From: an uncultured Prevotella sp.
GTDB lineage: Bacteria; Bacteroidota; Bacteroidia; Bacteroidales; Bacteroidaceae
Direction of reading: 5' to 3'
Assembly (NCBI GenBank): GCA_900554835.1
Contig: USJD01000002.1
Span: 1-64,000, forward strand
Length of the DNA: 64,000 bases
Part shown: positions 26,668 through 34,659 of the stretch, piece by piece
Layout of the letters: every line of letters starts with the position of its first letter
Position numbering within the stretch: position 1 is the first letter of the stretch
The notes under the pieces: model-generated
Told to the model about the DNA's origin: nothing
Database searches by the model: none
Seen by the model: the letters and a program-made list of their open reading frames with translations, nothing else
Position numbers and translations under genes: made by a program

Positions 26668-27549
26668 TTACTCTTTTGAGGAAAGTTTCTTCTTGATTTC
26701 GTCCCAGCTTTCTCTTTTTTCCATATTGAGATAATAGCGCAGGTGTTTTTCCACTCGCTGTTCTACAGGAGGGAACTGCATGTAGTCGCCAAAGAAATGG
26801 CGCAGGTATTTATCGGCTTCCTCTGGTAACAGTACGGTGGTGTCCTCGAAAGGAAACTCCTTACCCTTGCCGAGCCAGGTTTTCGGGAAGATTTCCTTAT
26901 AATGATACGAACCGGTGTTGACCAGTACATTTTTTGCCGTTTCGAAATCATAGCGATGACTCATCTCGTCCATTTGACTAATCAGACGGTGGCGCAATTG
27001 ACTTCTGAAGAAAAACGCTAAGGTCTTGATGGCAAAACGTCCCCAGGTTTCCTTGTGAAGGAGCAGGGAAAGGTATTCTCCGAAAGTGTTGTGGGTAGTG
27101 ACTGCGTTCAGGCGGTTGATGGTTTTGGAGTATTTGCGATACAAGGCTTTTGCCGTCTCCAAATCATCATCCGTAGCATCCAATGGGAAAATATCCACAT
27201 AGAGTCCGATGATGCAAGGACGTTCTTTCTCCTCGATGAGGGTGGTTTCCCGGTTGACAAGTTTGGAGAAGTAGAGTGGGTAGGATTCATTATTATAAGG
27301 AGTCACGACTTCATATTTGCCAAAATTTTCTTTCTTGGCAATCTCTAATAATCGGTCGTAATCCGGACGCGGCATCAGTACATCAATGTCATCGTCCCAC
27401 GGAATCATTCCATGATGGCGTGCAGCTCCGATGGCAGTACCAGCGCAGCAATAATATCTGAGGTTGTGAGTCTTGCAGATTTCCATGAATGCCTTCAATA
27501 TGTCGAGAATTGTGGCATTCCATTCCTTTTTGATGCTTTTTATCTCCAT
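26668..27549 (-). CDS. LicD-family phosphotransferase
   Basis: A 293-residue cytoplasmic protein. The family core is plain: LRYYCCAGTAIGAARHHGMIPWDDDIDVLMPRPDYDRL, with the D-D-D-x-D metal/nucleotide site as in the nucleotidyltransferase fold. LicD proteins transfer phosphocholine or a related phospho-group from a CDP donor to a glycan; the human relatives FKTN and FKRP transfer ribitol phosphate from CDP-ribitol. With the IspD/TarI-like gene nearby, transfer of a polyol phosphate is the best guess. I chose the ATG at 27549 (MEIKSIKKEW) because it follows the promoter at 27570-27600. The gene is convergent with the epimerase gene and divergent from the flippase gene. Confidence 0.9.
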   Translation of the reverse strand: MEIKSIKKEWNATILDILKAFMEICKTHNLRYYCCAGTAIGAARHHGMIPWDDDIDVLMPRPDYDRLLEIAKKENFGKYEVVTPYNNESYPLYFSKLVNRETTLIEEKERPCIIGLYVDIFPLDATDDDLETAKALYRKYSKTINRLNAVTTHNTFGEYLSLLLHKETWGRFAIKTLAFFFRSQLRHRLISQMDEMSHRYDFETAKNVLVNTGSYHYKEIFPKTWLGKGKEFPFEDTTVLLPEEADKYLRHFFGDYMQFPPVEQRVEKHLRYYLNMEKRESWDEIKKKLSSKE

Positions 27550-27569
27550 GTTTTTTGTATTTATGGTTG

Positions 27570-27600
27570 CAAAAGTAAGCAAAAAGTTTTGAACTTCAAA
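27570..27600 (-). promoter_or_regulatory. Promoter of the LicD gene
   Basis: On the minus strand TTTG (27600-27597), 19 nt, then TACTTTTG (27577-27570). It overlaps the divergent flippase promoter by 13 nt. Confidence 0.8.
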
Positions 27601-27618
27601 CTATTTGTGCTACTTTTG
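27588..27618 (+). promoter_or_regulatory. Promoter of the flippase gene
   Basis: TTTG (27588-27591), 19 nt, TACTTTTG (27611-27618). The start codon at 27635 is 17 nt downstream. Its -33 box lies inside the spacer of the LicD promoter on the other strand, so the two probably compete for polymerase. Confidence 0.8.
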
Positions 27619-27634
27619 CAATAAAAAAGAAAAA

Positions 27635-29083
27635 ATGGCAGAAACATTGAAGGAAAAGACAGCCAAGGGATTGTTTTGGGGAGCTATGAACAGTGGTTCC
27701 ACGCAGATACTGAATATCCTTTTCGGAATATTCCTGGCCCGATTGCTCACTCCAGCTGATTATGGAATCATCGGCATTCTTACCATCTTTACTCTCATTG
27801 CAGGTAATTTGCAGAGCAGTGGCTTTACGCAAGCCCTTGTCAACATCAAGCAACCTACCCACAATGATTATAATTCCGTATTCTGGTTTAATGTGCTCGT
27901 AAGTTTCACCATGTATGTGGTGTTGTTTTTCTGTGCGCCATTGATTGCTGATTTCTTTCATCAGCCTTGTCTTACCTCCCTGTCCCGTTTTGTCTTTTTA
28001 AGTTTCTTCATCTCCTCCTTCGGTATTGCCCAGAATGGCTATATGATGAAAAACATGATGAACAAGGAAATTACCATTGTGAATTTCATGGCACTGATCT
28101 GTTCTAATATTGTAGGTCTGGTGCTGGCTTTCAATCAAATGGCTTATTGGAGTCTTGCCTGGCAACAGGTGATTTTTATCCTTGTGCTGAATATAGGAAG
28201 ATATTATTATACGGGCTGGCGTCCTAATTTCCAGATAGATTTCGGACCTGTCAGGAAGATGTTCGGATTCAGTGTCAAACTTCTGGTTACCAATATCATC
28301 AATACGGTGAGTACCAATGTGCTTACTTTTGTCTTCGGCCGTTTTTATCCGATCAATGATGTGGGCAACTATTCTCAGGCCTACAATTGGGATACGAAGG
28401 CCAACTCTTTTGTGGCCAATACGGTGGGACAGATAGCGCAACCTGTACTTTCTTCTATTCGTGATGATCAGAACAGAGAGATGATGGTGTTTCGCAAGAT
28501 GTTACGCTTTACTGCGTTCCTTTCTTTTCCGTTGATGTTTGGTCTTACTTTGGTTTCTCGGGAATTTATCCTCATCACGATTCATGAGAAATGGATTGCC
28601 AGTGTGCCTCTGCTGCAGATTCTCTGCATAAGCGGAGCTTTTATGCCTGTTTATACGCTTTACCAGAATCTTGCCATCAGCCGTGGCAGGTCGGATGTCT
28701 ATATGTGGTGTAATCTGGGACAGGTCATCGGTTTGTTAGCTTTGGTGCTTTTCTGCCATCAGTATGGCATTCTGATGATGGTTGTTGCCTATACCTTATT
28801 TATTATAGGCTGGCTGGTAGTGTGGCAGGCAATGATTAAGCGCATTACGGGTTTGAGATTTCTGGATGTTGCCAAGGATATTTTGCCTTTTATGCTTTGT
28901 GCGGCATTCACTATGGGAGTAACCTACCTGCTTACCCGTTGGCTGGAGAACATCTATCTCTTGCTCCTGGTTCGTCTGGTAATTTCTGCTGCCATCTATT
29001 TCTGCATTATGAAGTTACTGAAAGTGCAGATTTTAGAAGAATGTTTAGTGTTCGCGAAAGGTAAATTCCGCAAGAAATCGTAA
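27635..29083 (+). CDS. Polysaccharide flippase (Wzx/MOP family)
   Basis: A 482-residue integral membrane protein with about 12-14 hydrophobic segments, beginning TAKGLFWGAMNSGSTQILNILFGIFLARLLTPADYGIIGIL, which is the family's opening. It exports lipid-linked glycan units across the inner membrane. The start at 27635 was chosen because the promoter at 27588-27618 leaves no room for the upstream ATG at 27605. It is the only exporter in the locus; no polymerase (Wzy) is obvious, unless the membrane protein encoded at 30263-31603 plays a part. Confidence 0.92.
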   Translation: MAETLKEKTAKGLFWGAMNSGSTQILNILFGIFLARLLTPADYGIIGILTIFTLIAGNLQSSGFTQALVNIKQPTHNDYNSVFWFNVLVSFTMYVVLFFCAPLIADFFHQPCLTSLSRFVFLSFFISSFGIAQNGYMMKNMMNKEITIVNFMALICSNIVGLVLAFNQMAYWSLAWQQVIFILVLNIGRYYYTGWRPNFQIDFGPVRKMFGFSVKLLVTNIINTVSTNVLTFVFGRFYPINDVGNYSQAYNWDTKANSFVANTVGQIAQPVLSSIRDDQNREMMVFRKMLRFTAFLSFPLMFGLTLVSREFILITIHEKWIASVPLLQILCISGAFMPVYTLYQNLAISRGRSDVYMWCNLGQVIGLLALVLFCHQYGILMMVVAYTLFIIGWLVVWQAMIKRITGLRFLDVAKDILPFMLCAAFTMGVTYLLTRWLENIYLLLLVRLVISAAIYFCIMKLLKVQILEECLVFAKGKFRKKS

Positions 29084-29135
29084 TCTGAATTTTCTGCGGA
29101 ATCTATTTCCTGATTGTCTGGTATTCCTGCAAATT

Positions 29136-30200
29136 CTATTTTGTTCCCAACAATCTTCTGTATGAGAGATAGAGGAGATTGACGCAGTTTGCCGGAATAC
29201 CCCATTTGATGAGTTGGATGACGAGCCGGATAATGCGACTGTGTGGAATATAGTTCAGACATTTATCTACTTGAGCCAGACTGACCTTGGCATTTCTTGC
29301 CCAGCGGTAAGCATTTACTACACCGATGTCAATGGCTCTCCGGTAAGTGTTTGCCGTGTCATATTTCTCAAAGAAATCTATCAGATGTCTGGTGGATTTG
29401 AAATACGAAAGAAGATTCTTCTCGGATATGTTGTGATTGTAGGAGTTGATATTATCTGTGCGATAATAATAGACTACATCATTGATGCAGACCTTATGGT
29501 TTCCATTTTTTTTGCTTCCAACTTTATTCTTTCCAACTTCTCTTGTCTGTGGGCTTGCGTTGTTTGCAGTCCTCTTGTCCTGAATGGAATGATAGAGAAA
29601 TTGGGCATTCCAGAAGAGATCTTCAGCATAGTTGATTCCTTCTTCAAAGAAGATTTCATGTTTCATAATCAGCTGTCGTCTGTAGAGTCTTCCCCATAAC
29701 CGGTTTGTGATGATGTTCTGGCAGATGAGCATTTTGAGAAACTCCTCTCCATTTTCTGTAAAGGGTCTTTGAGGTTCTGAGGCCTTTCCGCTGTTCCATT
29801 CACAGTAGCTTCCGTCTATCAGGTCAGCCTGTCCTTCCGTATTTTCCGTCAGACCAGTCTGGCCCTTTGTATTTTCTATCAGTTTTTCCACAGCATTTTC
29901 AGGCAGGAAGTCGTCACTATCTACAAACATGATGTAGTCGCCGTGTGCAGCCATGAGTGCGTTTTGTCTTGCCGCTCCCACGCCCCTATTTTTCTCATGA
30001 TGGATGATGCGTATCTGCGAAGCCCTTTCTGGATATTCTTGGATGAGAGATTCCAGAATGGAGATACTGCGGTCGGGCGTACAGTCGTCCACAAATATGT
30101 ATTCGATTTGTGCATACGACTGCCCGAACAATGAGCGGGCACATTGTTCGATATATTTTTCTACTCCATAGACAGGAGTTAGGATACTGACCGTTAGCAT
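29136..30200 (-). CDS. Glycosyltransferase family 2
   Basis: 354 residues. VSILTPVYGVEKYIEQCARSLFGQSYAQIEYIFVDDCTPDRS and MFVDSDDFLPENAVEKL give the GT-A fold with its DxD site. An insert with repeated wording (ENTKGQTGLTENTEGQADL, about residues 112-130) and a second charged insert (about 215-235) set it apart from short WcaA-type members; they look like duplication-driven loops. The gene follows the membrane-protein gene by 62 nt in one transcript. It probably adds a sugar to the same surface glycan; specificity unknown. Confidence 0.88.
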   Translation of the reverse strand: MLTVSILTPVYGVEKYIEQCARSLFGQSYAQIEYIFVDDCTPDRSISILESLIQEYPERASQIRIIHHEKNRGVGAARQNALMAAHGDYIMFVDSDDFLPENAVEKLIENTKGQTGLTENTEGQADLIDGSYCEWNSGKASEPQRPFTENGEEFLKMLICQNIITNRLWGRLYRRQLIMKHEIFFEEGINYAEDLFWNAQFLYHSIQDKRTANNASPQTREVGKNKVGSKKNGNHKVCINDVVYYYRTDNINSYNHNISEKNLLSYFKSTRHLIDFFEKYDTANTYRRAIDIGVVNAYRWARNAKVSLAQVDKCLNYIPHSRIIRLVIQLIKWGIPANCVNLLYLSYRRLLGTK

Positions 30201-30262
30201 ACGCTTTTCTTCTTTTTGAATATTGATATTATCTTCTTTTTTTCCTGATTCACTTCTACTTT

Positions 30263-31603
30263 CTATCTTGTAAGATAGTCGAAAATCAGTGTACTGTTGT
30301 AGAAAAATAGGAAGATGGCTAAGATTGCCAATGCCGGGCGCAAGAACTTGGTATATTTTTCCTTGCCTTGCTTGAGAATATATCCGATGGCAATAGGGAT
30401 GATGAAAGCCCAGTGGGCTGCCATGATGTAAACTTCATTCAGTCCGAATCCCATTACCAGATGGATGAAAGCGTCGCAGAGCACCCAAGAACCAGTGAGC
30501 CACAGGAATGGGGAACGTCTGCCCAACCATAGCCCCGTAATCAGTAGGGCTACGATTGCCAGTTCTATTATATAAGGTATAGGAGTCTGGTATTTAACGA
30601 ATATCGGTCTATGACTATGAATATCCTCCAGCAGATGTTCCTTGTGCAGCATCAGCGATTCGCCGAATACATTTTCTATCAGTGATTCAGAGCGGGAAAC
30701 CGACATGTCTGCCCATTTCAGCATGCCTTTCTGCTGAATGTTCTTGCCGGCAATTTCCTTATCATGAGCCTCTTTCTGTGCCATTTTTGCTCTGAAAGTA
30801 CTGTCCTTGGCAGCCTTTTTCTGTACCAGGCGCAAACCTTCCTGACGGTTGGGAATAATGAAGGCGCGGTTCTGATAAATTCCTGCAGCTCCTATCAGCA
30901 GTGTAGGCAGGATAATTCCTAACGCCAGATATTTCGGACGGAAGAGTTTCTTGCCGTTGGTGAAAAGGGCGGCAAGGAAGGTTTTGGCTCCATTGCTGAG
31001 TGTGATTCCTGCCGTAAAGAAGAACAGAAGGGCGCATTGCCACCAAGGCATTCCTCGGTGCTGCTGTTGCTGGCGACCTGCCAGATAAAGCGTCATCGAC
31101 AGGAAAAAGAGTGACATTCCGAAGTGATCATCTACGAAAGTAACCAGCAGAACGTAGGCGAAGGAAAAAAGCAGGAATGTGAGCAGATTACTGTCGGCAG
31201 CCTTCAGTTGCATGATCTCCCTGAAAATCCTTCGTATGAAAATCGTGGAATAGGTGCCCAGGAAAGTCATCATCACAGCCACGATGGTAGTGGCGCAATT
31301 CCTGGAAGTCAGTTCCATCAGCCATTCATTGAGCATCGTCAAAGGATAGAGAAAGAAGGGAAGCATCGGATGCCTGTATTCCGTATAATACACTTTCCAT
31401 TTGGAGAGTGTGAGATAAGTATATGGGTCGAACCCCGATACCTGGAAATTTTTGGTAAAGATGGTCCAGTAACCTACATTTCCATTCTTGCTGAAATCTG
31501 CATAGTGGTAGGTTACCATCAGCACGTTGAAGGCAACAATGAGCAGGAAGGCTACGAGCGCAAAGAGCCTTTCTTCTTTCTTAATCTTGAATATATTGTT
31601 CAT
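30263..31603 (-). CDS. Multi-pass membrane protein (DUF6080-like)
   Basis: 446 residues with about ten hydrophobic helices. A large loop follows the first helix (GFDPYTYLTLSKWKVYYTEYRHPMLPFF), resembling the first periplasmic loop of GT-C glycosyltransferases or O-antigen polymerases; a second loop (about 215-300) is charged and rich in Gln and Lys. I believe it matches the Bacteroidota family DUF6080 but cannot confirm that. It leads a two-gene transcript with the GT2 gene and has a good promoter. A role as lipid-linked glycosyltransferase, polymerase or ligase is inferred from context. Confidence 0.7.
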   Translation of the reverse strand: MNNIFKIKKEERLFALVAFLLIVAFNVLMVTYHYADFSKNGNVGYWTIFTKNFQVSGFDPYTYLTLSKWKVYYTEYRHPMLPFFLYPLTMLNEWLMELTSRNCATTIVAVMMTFLGTYSTIFIRRIFREIMQLKAADSNLLTFLLFSFAYVLLVTFVDDHFGMSLFFLSMTLYLAGRQQQQHRGMPWWQCALLFFFTAGITLSNGAKTFLAALFTNGKKLFRPKYLALGIILPTLLIGAAGIYQNRAFIIPNRQEGLRLVQKKAAKDSTFRAKMAQKEAHDKEIAGKNIQQKGMLKWADMSVSRSESLIENVFGESLMLHKEHLLEDIHSHRPIFVKYQTPIPYIIELAIVALLITGLWLGRRSPFLWLTGSWVLCDAFIHLVMGFGLNEVYIMAAHWAFIIPIAIGYILKQGKEKYTKFLRPALAILAIFLFFYNSTLIFDYLTR

Positions 31604-31663
31604 CCTTGAATATTATTGTTTATTCTTGAATATGTTTTTTGTTGAAACGATTTCTTTATCTTG

Positions 31664-31694
31664 CAAAAGTAATTGTTTTTTTTGAATATTCAAA
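31664..31694 (-). promoter_or_regulatory. Promoter of the membrane protein-GT2 transcript
   Basis: Minus strand TTTG (31694-31691), 19 nt, TACTTTTG (31671-31664). It lies 60 nt upstream of the start at 31603. Confidence 0.75.
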
Positions 31695-31971
31695 ATGATA
31701 GGTTTTATTTTGTGTGATTTTAATGTAAAATTACGCTAAAATCTGCTGAATAGCTTAGAATGAGCGATTTATGAGTGTTTCACCTCAATGGAGGTAATGA
31801 TTTAGCAACGGTTCTAATTTCTGCAATCTGCATACGTTTGCTTACCTAACAACTCTTATTAACTGCAAAATTACAACAATAACACGAAACCGCAAGGGAT
31901 TTTTGCAACTTTTTACAGTTAAATTTCTGTAATTATATAATGTGGCATAATCGTAATCACAGAAAAAGATG
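31695..31971. other. AT-rich spacer without a recognisable gene
   Basis: No open frame with coding character, no tRNA-like fold and no strong hairpin was seen. It marks the left edge of a roughly 3-kb gene-poor accessory region that runs to about 34.6 kb. Confidence 0.5.
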
Positions 31972-31984
31972 TATTTTTGTAGGC

Positions 31985-32065
31985 AAGAATCATATAAAAA
32001 CAAGACCCGATAGCTTGACGAATCAGAGGCTACCGGGAATCAACGCTACAAAGATAGTGTTTTTT
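31985..32065 (+). ncRNA. Candidate small structured RNA upstream of the Abi gene
   Basis: A -7 box TATTTTTG sits at 31972-31979 (no good -33). Downstream CCCGATAGC (32006-32014) pairs with GCTACCGGG (32029-32037) with one mismatch. Then CGCTA (32044-32048) pairs with TAGTG (32055-32059), followed by six T, which looks like an intrinsic terminator. That gives an RNA of about 80-90 nt ending just before the Abi coding region. Some Abi/AbiF HEPN toxins are known to be paired with a small upstream RNA, so this may be its partner. Expression is not shown. Confidence 0.5.
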
Positions 32066-32097
32066 CTTGTTACAACCAAGTAAATGGACTATTTTTT

Positions 32098-32478
32098 ATG
32101 GAATATTTAGAATTTGAGCGAATCTTGTCTGCCAAACGAATGCAGAGATATAAGGATGCTGCGAATGGTGACACTCGCAAGGCTATGGCTTTGTATCGCT
32201 ACAACTTACGTTTGTCGCAGGAGATGTTTACAATAGTTAGCTGCTTTGAAGTGGCATTGCGTAATGCGATTGATAGTCTTTTGGTGCCGACCTTGGGAGA
32301 AAATTGGCTGAAAGATGCAGTCCAAGACAACGGAATTTTCTCCAATGGGCGCATGAACGAAACACGAAAAATCATAGAAAAGGCATACAATCGTTTGAAT
32401 AGACAAGGTATCAAATCTGTAACTTTGCATAAACATCAACAAAACAAACCGTTTAAATCATGGCAGAACATCTTATAA
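32098..32478 (+). pseudogene. Truncated Abi-family (Abi_2/AbiF-like HEPN) protein
   Basis: 126 residues. The opening LEFERILSAKRMQRYKDAANGDTRKAMALYRYNLRLSQEMFTIVSCFEVALRNAIDSLL...GENWL is the N-terminal part of Abi_2 proteins, which are HEPN RNases of about 300 residues linked to phage abortive infection. The C-terminal half, where the catalytic R-x4-6-H (RNRIAHHEP-like) would be, is missing. From about residue 103 the sequence (KSVTLHKHQQNKPFKSWQNIL) no longer looks like the family. It is most likely a broken gene, inactive as a nuclease. A 22-residue open frame (32460-32528, start MAEHLIIIEPLPEV) overlaps its end and may be a scrap of another gene. Confidence 0.7.
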
Positions 32479-32544
32479 TTATAGAACCTTTGCCGGAAGT
32501 TATTGATTTTCAAGGACATAGCTTATAGAGAAACAACATGACTT

Positions 32545-32656
32545 AAAGATGCGCATCATTGCACCTTAAAGATGCGCATCATTAGCACCTAACGAAGCGC
32601 ATCATTAACACCTAACGATGCGCATCATTAGACCTCAATAAAGCGCTTCGTTAAAG
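32545..32656. repeat. Tandem 23-nt array with palindromic cores
   Basis: Four 23-nt units (32545-32567, 32568-32590, 32591-32613, 32614-32636) and a degenerate fifth. Units 1, 2 and 4 carry the perfect palindrome GATGCGCATC; unit 3 has GAAGCGCATC and the fifth AAGCGCTTCG. Units are joined directly with no spacers, so this is not CRISPR. It starts 17 nt after the remnant open frame. Confidence 0.85.
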
Positions 32657-33401
32657 TTTATACTTCTGCATCCTTTAAAAACTTGCTATTTTACAACAGC
32701 AAAGCTAATCATTTTATTCGAAATGACAAAGGAAAAATGGCAAAAACGTATGGGTATCGTTAAATCAAAATAAGGGGTTTTAGTGAAAAAATCCGCAGTT
32801 TTGAGCTCTTAAGTGAAAGAATAAGCCGAAAAACGCTCCATAAATAGGGATTTCTTATCATAGTATAAATACACAATAATTGTCCCCTCTCTAATTTACG
32901 TATTACTGCCTATGGTTGATTCAACTCCCATGAGTTAGGATTTATAAGTCACTCATAATAAAGTACTTAACTCCGCCACTTGGGGGTAATTCTGATTCAC
33001 TCTATATGAATTATCAGCATCTAAAATGTTCCGTATTTCATATCTTTTGGCAAAGATAATAAATCTTTTATATAATATCGAATTTTATTATTTTTTTAAC
33101 GTAAAAGTTATTTTTGAGGCTATTTTTGCGATTTAAGACCTCGAAAATGGCGAAAAAATGAAGCATAAATGCAAAAACAAGTACCCCAAAATACAGTTTT
33201 AGTAAAGAAACGCAACAAAATGATAGGCAAGAAATGGATATTGAACATGGATTTTCTTTGAATTTGAGAGACAGGAGCATATAAGAATAAGATTTTTTAG
33301 GAGAGAAAAGAGGGGTTTAATAATCATATAACACACTGATAGTCAAGCACTTCTAAGTACATCTTATACACTAAGACACTTGCTATGAAGAAAACAAAAT
33401 C
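32657..33401. other. AT-rich region without a recognisable gene
   Basis: No open frame with coding character on either strand. A 70-residue minus-strand frame at 33068-33280 is low-complexity and lacks a start context. No tRNA or clear terminator was seen. The region joins the Abi remnant to the GGTCA-repeat element. Confidence 0.5.
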
Positions 33402-33557
33402 CGGTCATTTGGTCAAAGTCATTTTCGGTCAAAATGAAATTTGAATCGGTCAAAATGGTCTATAATATAATATAAATATATATTTATATTATATTATAGG
33501 ATGACCGAGCGCTCCCGAAAACGATTTTGACCGAACATGACCATGACCAAATGACCG
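33402..33557. repeat. GGTCA inverted-repeat element with a 40-nt perfect AT palindrome
   Basis: The outer arms 33402-33440 and 33519-33557 are inverted copies of the same 39-nt GGTCA-rich arm found at 5.6-5.8 kb. At the centre, 33460-33499 is a perfect 40-nt palindrome of A and T with C/G at the ends; a further CGGTCA/TGACCG pair flanks it. The whole 156-bp unit could fold into a long hairpin. It encodes nothing. Confidence 0.85.
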
Positions 33558-33696
33558 CTTTTCTAAAATTCTGAGTCACAAGCCTTCATTTTCTTCAAAA
33601 TCAGTCAAAATGCAGCAATTGATTTCCGAAATATCGTTGTAAAGTACTATCAATCAGTTACTTACGAACATCCTCAAAAAATCTGTAGCGGAAAAA

Positions 33697-33728
33697 TTTG
33701 TTTTCAACTCCAAATTGTTGTACCTTTG
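33697..33728 (+). promoter_or_regulatory. Promoter of the HU-derived/smalltalk genes
   Basis: TTTG (33697-33700), 20 nt, then TACCTTTG (33721-33728). The leader of about 160 nt contains the repeat units, so these are transcribed. Confidence 0.75.
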
Positions 33729-33896
33729 CACCAGCAATCGAAAGAAAGCTTCTCTTGTACCGAAAGTCAGTCTTCATAGACGACTCATCTTGGTCTTAAT
33801 AGACGACAGGCGCCGGTCATCAATAACGACCCAAATAAGGGCAAGAAATGAGGCTTCTGGGGAATTGAAATATCAACCATCTAAACACACAAAAGT

Positions 33897-34121
33897 ATGA
33901 TTAACTACAGCATTACCATGCGTTCAGTGAATAGTAACCTCGTAGCCAGCCGTAGCGCTCAGGCTGCAGTCATCAAGGCCATCAAGGCAGGCAAAGCCAA
34001 CGTGGATCTCAGCACTCCAACTACTCCTGGCGACGGTTCAGATGGTGGTGGCTCTAATCCAAGCGGCGACAATAAGGGCGACGCTGGACAGGAAGGCAGC
34101 GGCGAGGACAACGAACTGTAG
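33897..34121 (+). pseudogene. HU-family protein with internal in-frame deletion
   Basis: 74 residues. The start MINYSITMR is the usual opening of Bacteroidota HU-like (HU-HIG type) DNA-binding proteins. It runs straight into NLVASRSAQAAVIKAIKAGKANVDL, which in intact proteins (about 150-170 residues) lies near the C-terminus, before a Gly/Ser/Asp-rich tail that is also present here. The roughly 100-residue DNA-binding core is missing while frame, promoter and downstream gene are kept. It either is a degenerate relic or keeps a role independent of DNA binding. Comparison is from memory of the family, not a search. Confidence 0.65.
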
Positions 34122-34189
34122 AAGGGAAAATTAACCTCATGTGAAACACACAAAGAATTTAAGTTTAACCTTTAAAAATTGAATCAAAA

Positions 34190-34294
34190 ATGAGTAAAAT
34201 GAAAGCAGACACTTGGAAGACCATTCTTCAAATCGCCATCAGTTTCTTAACGGCAATTGCCACCACGCTCGGCGTTTCGAGTTGTGTGGGATAG
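34190..34294 (+). CDS. Smalltalk protein
   Basis: A 34-residue protein with the core TWKTILQIAISFLTAIATTLGVSSC, a single hydrophobic helix ending in a Cys, as in the 'smalltalk' family of Bacteroidota. These usually lie between an HU-like gene and an N-acetylmuramoyl-alanine amidase gene. Here the HU gene is gutted and the amidase is absent, replaced by a GGTCA arm 33 nt downstream. Function is unknown; the helix suggests a membrane or phage-like accessory role. Confidence 0.85.
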   Translation: MSKMKADTWKTILQIAISFLTAIATTLGVSSCVG

Positions 34295-34403
34295 TGTAAG
34301 TAAACAATGAATTAGGATAGAAATTCCGGTCATCCCCGGTCATGGTCCTTTTCGGTCAAAATCATTTCTGGTATTACGAATCAAATGGCTATAATACCTA
34401 CAT

Positions 34404-34448
34404 ATATAAAAAATAGATGGGGCCCAGTCTCACGACTCACCCCATCTA
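34404..34448 (-). terminator. Terminator of the esterase gene
   Basis: TAGATGGGG (34414-34422) pairs with CCCCATCTA (34440-34448), with AGTC/GACT pairing inside. On the minus strand it is followed by a T-rich run (34413-34404). It lies about 210 nt beyond the stop of the gene ending at 34660; the region between (34449-34659) holds nothing else. Confidence 0.6.
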
Positions 34449-34659
34449 CCCAAATATATGCGAAAACTTTGCTGCAAAAATAGTTGATTTTGCAGAAAGT
34501 ACCAAATTTTTAAGGCGGAAATTTTAGTAATCTTCTGTTTTTTAACTATTCTTTAATAGAAATAAAGGGATTTTAATAAAAAGAAGGAGGGTACAACTCA
34601 TCAAGCACTTATTTACGTCATCACGGAAGATACGGAAGTCAATCGTTCCTAATCCCCCA

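Larger units (their letters stand above)
33519..34367 (+). mobile_element. HU/smalltalk cassette bounded by inverted GGTCA arms
   Basis: The left arm is 33519-33557 and the right arm 34327-34367 in inverted orientation. Inside, in order: a promoter (33697-33728), 23-nt-type units GGTCTTAATAGACGAC (about 33777-33807), CCCAAATAAGGG (about 33831-33842), the HU-derived gene and the smalltalk gene. At 5617-5843 the same arms, units and CCCAAATAAGGG occur in the same order on the minus strand without promoter or genes. No transposase is present, so movement, if any, would be in trans. Calling it mobile is an inference from the two copies. Confidence 0.5.

Noticed and set aside
32545..32656. Possible CRISPR array or ToxIN-type antitoxin repeats
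   Set aside because: No spacers for CRISPR; type III antitoxin repeats lie upstream of the toxin gene, whereas this array is downstream of a broken one.
33068..33280. 70-residue minus-strand open frame
   Set aside because: Low-complexity Phe/Leu/Lys composition, no family resemblance and no promoter or start context; likely chance in AT-rich DNA.
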